From positions 1-29,469 of the forward strand of contig JBCCYM010000013.1 in NCBI GenBank assembly GCA_039190005.1: 29,469 nt of DNA. The letters run 5' to 3'. Position numbers and translations under genes: made by a program. Source of the stretch: JBCCYM01 sp039190005. GTDB taxonomy: Bacteria > Pseudomonadota > Gammaproteobacteria > UBA12402. The notes beneath the pieces are model-generated. The model had not been told where the DNA came from and made no database searches. It was given only the letters and a program-made list of their open reading frames with translations. Below, piece by piece: positions 24,023 to 29,469 of the stretch (within the stretch, counting starts at the first letter, position 1; each line of letters begins with the position of its first letter).

Positions 24023-24720
24023 CAAGCGATAAACCTTTACATGAATTGATGACAAAATTGGACTATCAATTCAAAGATGACACACTATTGCGACAAGCCT
24101 TAAAACACCGCAGTGCCGGTCCCGACCATAATGAGCGGCTTGAATTTCTCGGTGACTCGGTATTAAATTTCGCCATTGCCGATATTTTATTCCGTCAATT
24201 TCCCAATGCCAGAGAGGGACAAATGAGTCGCCTCCGTGCCGATTTAGTTAACAAAGACGCGCTAGCCTCGATCGCCCGTGATTTGAATTTAGGTGAACAT
24301 CTGATTTTAGGGCAAGGTGAATACAAATCCGGCGGCACCGATCGTGATTCGATTTTATCGGATTGTATGGAAGCGGTGATTGCCGCGATGTATTTAGACA
24401 GCGATATGAAAACCTGTTTACCCTGTCTACACGCGCTTTATCGAAGCAAACTTGAAAATCTGTCCTTAACAAAAATCACCAAAGACGCTAAAAGCGAATT
24501 GCAGGAATATTTACAACGACTACGACTGCCTTTGCCGGAATACGAATTAAAATCGGTAAAAGGCAAAGATCATAATCAGAAATTTGTCATGGCCTGCCGT
24601 TGTAATCTCTGCGCCCATGATGTACTCGGCGAAGGCGGCAGTCGTCGACGCGCTGAACAGGACGCCGCCAAAAATATGTTAGCCCTCTTACAGCATGACA
24701 ATCAAACAAGCAACGAATAG
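24019..24720 (+). CDS. rnc: Ribonuclease III
   Basis: A 233-aa double-strand-specific endoribonuclease that processes rRNA precursors and structured mRNA. Seen: the signature NERLEFLGDSVLNFAIADILF at about residues 38-58 (described in parts: NERLEFLGDS then VLNFAIAD), the acidic DCMEAVIAAMYLDS, and a C-terminal dsRNA-binding domain ending GEGGSRRRAEQDAAKNML. The length is close to E. coli (226 aa). Its ATGA start overlaps the lepB stop. Its end overlaps era by 26 bases. Confidence 0.96.
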   Translation: MTSDKPLHELMTKLDYQFKDDTLLRQALKHRSAGPDHNERLEFLGDSVLNFAIADILFRQFPNAREGQMSRLRADLVNKDALASIARDLNLGEHLILGQGEYKSGGTDRDSILSDCMEAVIAAMYLDSDMKTCLPCLHALYRSKLENLSLTKITKDAKSELQEYLQRLRLPLPEYELKSVKGKDHNQKFVMACRCNLCAHDVLGEGGSRRRAEQDAAKNMLALLQHDNQTSNE

Positions 24721-25600
24721 CACTTGCGCTTATGTCGCCCTCATTGGTCGTTCTAATGTTGGCAAATCAACCTTGCTGAATACGCTACTCGGCGAGAAAC
24801 TTTGTATTACCTCACGGCGTTTACAAACAACTCGACATAAAATACTCGGCATCAAAACTAAGGACAATTATCAAATCATTTATGTCGACACCCCTGGATG
24901 GCAACGACAAACCAAACATCAATTAAATCAAATGATGAACAAAACCGCCGAGTCGGTTTGGCATGATGTTGATATCCTGCTCTGGGTTATCGACATCAGT
25001 TATTGGCATGAAGAAGATGAAAAAATACTGGCAAAATTAAAACAGATTAAAAAACCGGTATTTTTGCTGATCAATAAAATTGATCTCCTGGCGGATAAAA
25101 ATGTTTTGCTACCACGCTTGCAAGAACTCGGCAATAAAATGGCTTTTGCCGATATGCTGCCGATTTCCGCCAAAACCGGCGCCAATGTTGACGCCCTAGA
25201 ACAACAACTCATCAAACTGTTACCCGATAGCCCACATTTTTTCCCCGAAGATCAGATTACCGACCGACGTGAATCTTTTATCATTGCCGAAATTATCCGT
25301 GAAAAAATCCTGCGCTTATTATCACAAGAAGTCCCCCACCATTGCGCGGTGATGGTTGAACGCGTTGAAGACAAAACGAAATGTCTTTATATCGACGCCG
25401 TGATTTGGGTTGAACGTCGCGGTCAGAAAGCCATTATTATCGGCAAAGGCGGTGAGAAATTAAAAGAAATCGGTCGCCGCGCCCGCTTAAGCCTGCAAGC
25501 GCGCTATGACAAACCGGTGATGTTAAAACTCTGGGTACAAATTAAAAACCGATGGACGGATGAACTTACCGCGTTACGGCAGTTGGATATGGATGAATAG
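24695..25600 (+). CDS. era: Ribosome assembly GTPase Era
   Basis: A 301-aa GTPase that binds the 3' end of 16S rRNA during 30S maturation. Seen: G1 GRSNVGKSTLLN at about residues 18-29, DTPGWQ (G3), NKIDLL (G4), SAKTGAN (G5), and a C-terminal KH domain with IIGKGGEKLKEIGRRARL. The length equals E. coli Era (301 aa). It starts inside the end of rnc, so the two are coupled. The operon order rnc-era is normal. Confidence 0.96.
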   Translation: MTIKQATNSTCAYVALIGRSNVGKSTLLNTLLGEKLCITSRRLQTTRHKILGIKTKDNYQIIYVDTPGWQRQTKHQLNQMMNKTAESVWHDVDILLWVIDISYWHEEDEKILAKLKQIKKPVFLLINKIDLLADKNVLLPRLQELGNKMAFADMLPISAKTGANVDALEQQLIKLLPDSPHFFPEDQITDRRESFIIAEIIREKILRLLSQEVPHHCAVMVERVEDKTKCLYIDAVIWVERRGQKAIIIGKGGEKLKEIGRRARLSLQARYDKPVMLKLWVQIKNRWTDELTALRQLDMDE

Positions 25601-25665
25601 TCATTGTCGCGAACAAATAATTTTTTAAGTAAAAAAATCGTACCTTTTTTTGTCACTTTATTTGG

Positions 25666-25902
25666 ATGTCTCGCATACAAGCGCTTGTAGAGAAATTATA
25701 CGATGGACAAAATCCATTAATAATTTTTTGTGAAACCACTCATCGTCAATACTTAAGACAAGATAAAGATAATGATTTTTATTTAGGTATTAGCAATTTA
25801 TGTATGGCGAAAAATATAAGTAAAATACTTCAAAAAATAGGTGTTCCCAAAAAAACTTGTGAGCGCTATCTTATCGTGAATGATTTTCAAAATAAGCGAT
25901 AG
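25666..25902 (+). CDS. Small unknown ORF between era and recO
   Basis: A 78-codon frame, AT-rich compared with its neighbours. The product begins MSRIQALVEKLYDGQNPLII and includes FYLGISNLCMAKNISKILQKI; it is basic, with three Cys and no signal peptide or membrane helix. No family is recognised. No Shine-Dalgarno sequence is visible before the ATG, and upstream is an A-run/T-run stretch (25630-25652). era and recO are normally adjacent or nearly so, so this 366-base gap is an insertion. It could be a real small gene, a fragment, or chance. Confidence 0.4.
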   Translation: MSRIQALVEKLYDGQNPLIIFCETTHRQYLRQDKDNDFYLGISNLCMAKNISKILQKIGVPKKTCERYLIVNDFQNKR

Positions 25903-25966
25903 TAAGATCATATCAACGCAAAGATTATTTCTGCCATTATTGCCGTTTTTATGCTATGTTTAGCGC

Positions 25967-26683
25967 ATGACTAAAGCCGTATTCCAGAAAGCATTTGTAT
26001 TACATTACCGCGCTTATCGCGACACCAGTTTGTTAGTTGATTTATTGACCACCAAGGACGGACGCCTCACGGTTGTCGCGCGCGCGGCTAAACGCCCGAC
26101 TTCGCCCTGGAAAGGTTTATTACAACCTTTTGTCGCGTTAAACGTGCACTATCAAGGTAAGCGAGAATTAAAAACACTTTATCAAATTGAACCTTTGGGA
26201 AAAGCGATACCTTTTACCGGCATGACCTTATGGTGTGGCCTGTATCTCAACGAACTGTTGATGAAAACCCTGCACAGTCATGACGCTTGTCCCAATATTT
26301 TTGCCCTTTATGAGCAAACATTAATCGATCTTGCTGAACATACAGAGCATCAAAAACCGATACTACGCCGTTTTGAAAAACGATTATTATCCAGTTTAGG
26401 TTACGATTTAAACTTAGTTAAAGAAGCGGAACATGGCAGCAACATTATGGCGGACAGTTATTATCAATATTTACCGGAACACGGCATCATCATGATTTCA
26501 CCTCAGCAAACGTCGACAGTTCATTCAAACCGTATCTTTTCCGGCAAAAGCTTATTAGCGATTCAACAAGAACAGTGGCACGATGACGAGACACTACGCG
26601 ACGCTAAACGATTATTGCGCTTAGCCTTATCTCCCTTGTTAAGCCGTCCTTTGAACAGTCCTCAAATCCTGGCGGGTTATTAA
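25967..26683 (+). CDS. recO: DNA repair protein RecO
   Basis: A 238-aa recombination mediator that, with RecR, loads RecA on SSB-coated gaps (RecFOR pathway). Seen: an N-terminal OB-fold start FVLHYRAYRDTSLLVDLLT, RLTVVARAAKRPTSPWKGLLQPF at about residues 34-56 (in parts VVARAAKRP and GLLQPF), YLNELLMKTL, and RRFEKRLLSSLGYDL. The length is close to E. coli RecO (242 aa). It is followed after one base by acpS. Confidence 0.93.
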   Translation: MTKAVFQKAFVLHYRAYRDTSLLVDLLTTKDGRLTVVARAAKRPTSPWKGLLQPFVALNVHYQGKRELKTLYQIEPLGKAIPFTGMTLWCGLYLNELLMKTLHSHDACPNIFALYEQTLIDLAEHTEHQKPILRRFEKRLLSSLGYDLNLVKEAEHGSNIMADSYYQYLPEHGIIMISPQQTSTVHSNRIFSGKSLLAIQQEQWHDDETLRDAKRLLRLALSPLLSRPLNSPQILAGY

Positions 26684-26684
26684 T

Positions 26685-27059
26685 ATGATTAAAGGGAATG
26701 GTGTTGATATTGTCCAGGTTTGCCGTATTGCCTCAGCGGTTGAGCGTCACGGTTTAGGATTTGTGCGACGCATTCTCAATACCGATGAGTTCGCTCAATA
26801 CAATCTACAAAAAAAGAGTATCCATTTTTTAGCGAAACGTTTCGCGGCTAAAGAAGCGATCAGTAAAGCTTTAGGCACCGGGATGCGTCAAGGCGTATGC
26901 TGGCACGACATCGCCATTATTAATGATAGTCACGGCAAACCGCATGTGCGCTTGCATGGTCAGGCACAAGCCATTGCTGAGCGTCAAAAAATTAACCAAT
27001 GGCATCTGAGTTTGAGTGATGAAAAAGATTATGTCATTGCTTTTGTGATTGCTGATTAA
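26685..27059 (+). CDS. acpS: Holo-[acyl-carrier-protein] synthase
   Basis: A 124-aa transferase that moves phosphopantetheine from CoA to apo-ACP for fatty acid synthesis. Seen: GNGVDIVQVCRI with the Mg-binding Asp8, RFAAKEAISKALGTG with the Glu ligand at about residue 58, and HLSLSDEKDYVIAFVIA at the end. The length matches E. coli (126 aa). In many gammaproteobacteria pdxJ lies between recO and acpS; here the gap is one base and pdxJ is absent from this place. Confidence 0.94.
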   Translation: MIKGNGVDIVQVCRIASAVERHGLGFVRRILNTDEFAQYNLQKKSIHFLAKRFAAKEAISKALGTGMRQGVCWHDIAIINDSHGKPHVRLHGQAQAIAERQKINQWHLSLSDEKDYVIAFVIAD

Positions 27060-27106
27060 AATAGATGCCTGATTTTCGGCTGTGGTAGTTAATAGATAAG
27101 ATATAA

Positions 27107-27160
27107 TTCCCCCGTCATTCCCGCGCAGGTGGTCCCTGAGCTTGTCGAAGGGCGGGGGAA
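27107..27160. repeat. REP-like palindromic element between acpS and ada
   Basis: An outer inverted repeat TTCCCCCG/CGGGGGAA (27107-27114 and 27153-27160) encloses GTCATTCCCGCG and the 19-bp CCCTGAGCTTGTCGAAGGG (27134-27152), the third site of this repeat family in the window. A TATAAT box (27102-27107) abuts its left end, so an ada promoter may overlap it. Confidence 0.65.
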
Positions 27161-27215
27161 AAATGTGGAAATGAAAGAGTAAGCTCAACATTAACAAACG
27201 AAACGCGTGATAACT

Positions 27216-28268
27216 ATGATAAGCAAACAGAAAAAAAAGCACTACTACCAGGCATTACTGGCAAAAAATCCGGAATACGATGGTATTTTTTATGTCGGCG
27301 TAAAAACAACCGGTGTTTTTTGTCATGCCAGTTGTCCGGCGAGAAAACCGAAATTTGAGAATTGCGAGTTTTTTAGCACGGCTAAAGAAGCTTTGCTGGC
27401 GTCGTTTCGTCCGTGCAAACGCTGTCAGCCTTTATGTCCACCGCGACAGGTTTCTCCAGTGATTGCTAAACTGGTCGAAGCCGTTGAACAACATCCAGAA
27501 AAGCGCTGGAAAAATCGGGATTTTCGTGACATCGGTGTCGATGAATCCACTGCTCGACGTCAATTTAAAAAACGGTTCGGCATGACTTTTGTTGAGTATG
27601 CCAGATCAAGAAGAATGGGGATTGCTATGAAACTGATAAAAGAAGGTCATTCGGTAATTGACACACAATTGGCAAGCGGCTATGAATCCGGCAGTGGTTT
27701 CCGTGACGCGTTTTCCAAAATACTGGGCGATCCACCCAGCCGTTTGGATAAAAAAGTACTAAAAGGCACCTGGCTAGACACACCACTGGGGCCCATGTTG
27801 ACAGTTGTCGATGATGATTATTTGTATTTACTGGAATTCGTCGGTAGGCGCGGCCTGGAAAGAGAAATAGAGCGTTTACGTAAACGACTGAAAATCGCCA
27901 TCATCCCCGGTGAAACAAAAATAACAGCACAAATTAAAACCGAGCTGAATCATTATTTCAAGGGCGACTGTTTAACATTTAAAACACCCATTTATTTACT
28001 TGGCTCTGATTTTCAAAAAAATGTCTGGCGCGCTTTACAAACCATCCCAACCGGCGAGACACGTTCTTATCTGCAAATCGCTGAGCAGATTAATCATCCC
28101 AAAGCGTTCCGCGCCGTCGCGCAAGCGAATGGCGCTAATCAATTGGCGATTATTATCCCCTGTCATCGTGTTATCAATGCCAATGGTGAACTGGGCGGTT
28201 ATGGTGGCGGTATTTCACGCAAAGCCTGGCTGTTGCAGCATGAAAAATTGGCATTGTCACAACAATGA
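27216..28268 (+). CDS. ada: Bifunctional Ada: DNA methyl repair and AraC-type activator
   Basis: A 350-aa adaptive-response protein. Seen: an N-terminal zinc domain with TTGVFCHASCPARKP and FRPCKRC (Cys36, 40, 67 and 70, of which Cys36 accepts methyl from phosphotriesters). An AraC-like helix-turn-helix region follows at about 100-175 (ASGYESGSGFRDAFSKILG), then an O6-methylguanine-DNA methyltransferase domain with IIPCHRVI (Cys316 accepts the base methyl). All three parts are present, as in E. coli Ada (354 aa). The start is uncertain: an in-frame GTG lies at 27207, and neither has a clear ribosome binding site. It stands alone downstream of acpS. Confidence 0.95.
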   Translation: MISKQKKKHYYQALLAKNPEYDGIFYVGVKTTGVFCHASCPARKPKFENCEFFSTAKEALLASFRPCKRCQPLCPPRQVSPVIAKLVEAVEQHPEKRWKNRDFRDIGVDESTARRQFKKRFGMTFVEYARSRRMGIAMKLIKEGHSVIDTQLASGYESGSGFRDAFSKILGDPPSRLDKKVLKGTWLDTPLGPMLTVVDDDYLYLLEFVGRRGLEREIERLRKRLKIAIIPGETKITAQIKTELNHYFKGDCLTFKTPIYLLGSDFQKNVWRALQTIPTGETRSYLQIAEQINHPKAFRAVAQANGANQLAIIIPCHRVINANGELGGYGGGISRKAWLLQHEKLALSQQ

Positions 28269-28302
28269 ACGCAGAATTTTTTAATGCCATGTATTTTAAC
28301 AG

Positions 28303-28336
28303 TTGACAAGCAAAAATGAGATCTCATAACTGAGAT
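28303..28336 (+). promoter_or_regulatory. Possible promoter/operator of the OTU-like gene
   Basis: A consensus -35 TTGACA (28303-28308) is followed by two overlapping inverted repeats: TGAGATCTCA (28317-28326) and ATCTCA-TAAC-TGAGAT (28321-28336). These give three TGAGAT half-sites where the spacer and -10 should be. No good -10 is seen at 16-18 bases, which fits a promoter needing an activator or blocked by a repressor. The region 28269-28428 holds no gene. Confidence 0.35.
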
Positions 28337-28428
28337 TACCCTTTTATTTCTCTTAAATTTTAGCTAAACTAACGCTCTTAACGAATACTACATTGATAGA
28401 AATATTTGAATGATTAAGGAATTTCCCC

Positions 28429-29469
28429 ATGCTTAGCAATGACTATATTCAATCTGATAGCTGTCCCACTGACGGCAGTTGTGCCGTACATGTTATGATA
28501 AAACTTATTTGTCGACATGATAAGTCACATAGACATATATATAGCAGAGACCTAATTCTTTCTTCTCTTAATTCTAGACAAGCAGCGATCCATACCCGCC
28601 AGTTTATTTTTGATTACCTGAACCATCCTCAAAGGAAAATGTTAAAAGAATTCTATCTTTTTCTTACAGAAGAAAATGACCTGAATAAAATTAAAAACTA
28701 TAACCATTTCCTGCCAGCTCCCAGTTTTTTGTTTTTTATTTTGTGGGCTCAAGATAGTATGTATATTACTTTTAGATTGACAATTGTACATCTCAACCCC
28801 AACAATACTGTAAAATATCGACATCGCTTATCATTTACAAGCCATTTTCCATTAACAAAAGAAATATGCATTTTTTTTAAAAATGAGCACTATAGTCTTT
28901 CAATTCAGGATCCATACTTCAAAAGCCGCAGCTATCTCTCCAAAAATAACAGTAGTACAGAAACCTTTGTGATTCTACTAGCAAAAGCGCTGTCGCAAAC
29001 TTCTAATAAACTCTGCCTTGATCTTATAAAAAAGCTCGCGGAATTGAAGAAAAACACTCAAAAACCCATTTTTTATCCAAATAACAATAATATTTTTAAG
29101 CAAGATAATAATAAAACACCCAATACTTATAAAACGACTAACTACAACTTACCTTATACCATTAATCAAAATAGGATAAATAATAACAACAATGATCCTG
29201 GATTAATAAACAAATCACTAAATACTAACAAAAACCATGCTGAGTCATGGTCAATAGTAAAATCAGAAATCATCCATGAATATTTAAACGCAGATCAAAA
29301 CAATACATTTACGAACCGTCTAGGCTTGCTAAGGTTATTATATGATTTAGCGATAGAAAATGATGCAACAAATAAAAAATATAACTTTCAAGTAAAATCA
29401 AACGCTCATCAAAAAGCTATCAATAACATATTTTTTTATCTCAAGAATAAATCTTGTATTAACTCATAT
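28429..29469 (+). CDS. OTU-like cysteine protease, candidate effector (3' end outside window)
   Basis: An open frame of 347 codons that reaches the window edge with no stop. Seen: the N-terminal motif PTDGSCAVH, with Asp15 and Cys18 placed like the D-G-x-C of OTU deubiquitinases, and NEHYSLSI with His154, like the catalytic HY of that fold. The Cys-His distance (136) is in the OTU range. A helical region follows, then a low-complexity Asn-rich stretch at about 215-265, then a second domain that starts SWSIVKSEIIHEYL and runs off the end. No signal peptide is seen. An AAGGA site (28416-28420) supports the start. The gene is clearly AT-rich against the neighbouring ada. OTU proteins of bacteria usually act on host ubiquitin after secretion. 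The family call rests on short motifs and is tentative. Confidence 0.55.
   Translation, partial: MLSNDYIQSDSCPTDGSCAVHVMIKLICRHDKSHRHIYSRDLILSSLNSRQAAIHTRQFIFDYLNHPQRKMLKEFYLFLTEENDLNKIKNYNHFLPAPSFLFFILWAQDSMYITFRLTIVHLNPNNTVKYRHRLSFTSHFPLTKEICIFFKNEHYSLSIQDPYFKSRSYLSKNNSSTETFVILLAKALSQTSNKLCLDLIKKLAELKKNTQKPIFYPNNNNIFKQDNNKTPNTYKTTNYNLPYTINQNRINNNNNDPGLINKSLNTNKNHAESWSIVKSEIIHEYLNADQNNTFTNRLGLLRLLYDLAIENDATNKKYNFQVKSNAHQKAINNIFFYLKNKSCINSY

Noticed and set aside
26871..27242. A 123-codon minus-strand frame over the end of acpS and the REP-like element
   Set aside because: It runs antisense through acpS and across the repeat, with no start signals or family resemblance.
28642..28824. A 60-codon minus-strand frame in the OTU-like gene
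   Set aside because: It is antisense to a 347-codon open frame with a good ribosome binding site and coherent catalytic motifs.
1..29469. CRISPR arrays, tRNA or rRNA genes, integrase genes or att sites
   Set aside because: No regularly spaced direct repeats, no tRNA cloverleaf or CCA end, no rRNA-like segment and no recombinase frame were noticed on reading. A tRNAscan or Infernal run would settle the RNA question.

Overview
The window looks like part of the chromosome of a gammaproteobacterium, probably a host-associated one. The housekeeping blocks have gammaproteobacterial order (lepA-lepB-rnc-era-recO-acpS; rlmE divergent from yhbY; hslV-hslU-rpiA-glpE). The two edge genes look like proteins that act on eukaryotic cells. 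A Legionellales-like organism would fit, but that is an inference and no 16S or marker comparison was possible.

Layout, left to right. (1) 34-1989: a cPLA2/patatin-like phospholipase with a strong ribosome binding site. (2) 2091-5027, minus strand: glpE-like rhodanese, rpiA, hslU and hslV. (3) 5132-14113, minus strand: one tightly packed type IV secretion operon, transcribed virB2-virB3-virB4-virB8-virB9-virB10-(89-aa exported protein)-virB6-traF-virB11. It starts from a promoter with a consensus -35 just after the rlmE stop. No coupling ATPase (VirD4), relaxase, VirB1, VirB5 or VirB7 gene is present in the window; VirB9 itself carries a lipoprotein signal. (4) 14177-15179: rlmE and yhbY, divergent. 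(5) 15180-15893: a small repeat-rich scar. It holds REP-like repeats, a toxin gene relic cut by a 110-bp MITE-like element with 5-bp target duplications, and an intact antitoxin. (6) 15889-20072, minus strand: the 5-oxoprolinase genes pxpA, pxpB and pxpC with a YcsG-like NRAMP-fold transporter, led by a small secreted six-cysteine protein. A second 110-bp MITE copy lies upstream in the opposite orientation. (7) 20453-21168, minus strand: a terminator, a 155-aa protein with a WH...H-type motif, and a possible 34-aa ORF. (8) 21314-27059: the lepA operon and its neighbours, with a hairpin of two inverted near-consensus DnaA boxes in the lepA leader. A small unknown ORF separates era from recO, and pdxJ is missing from its usual place before acpS. 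(9) 27107-28268: a REP-like element and a full-length bifunctional ada gene. (10) 28429 to the end: an AT-rich, Asn-rich reading frame, open at the window edge, with OTU-type cysteine protease motifs (DGSC ... HY).

How the genes relate. The T4SS operon has every core envelope and energy part except the substrate-selecting ATPase, and it is embedded among core genes with no mobility genes. It therefore looks like a resident apparatus rather than a recent conjugative element. The phospholipase and the OTU-like protein are plausible effectors of some secretion system, but nothing here shows which one. The most concrete new observation is the MITE: removing the 110 bp plus one ATAAA copy restores a continuous toxin reading frame that ends 3 bases before the antitoxin start.
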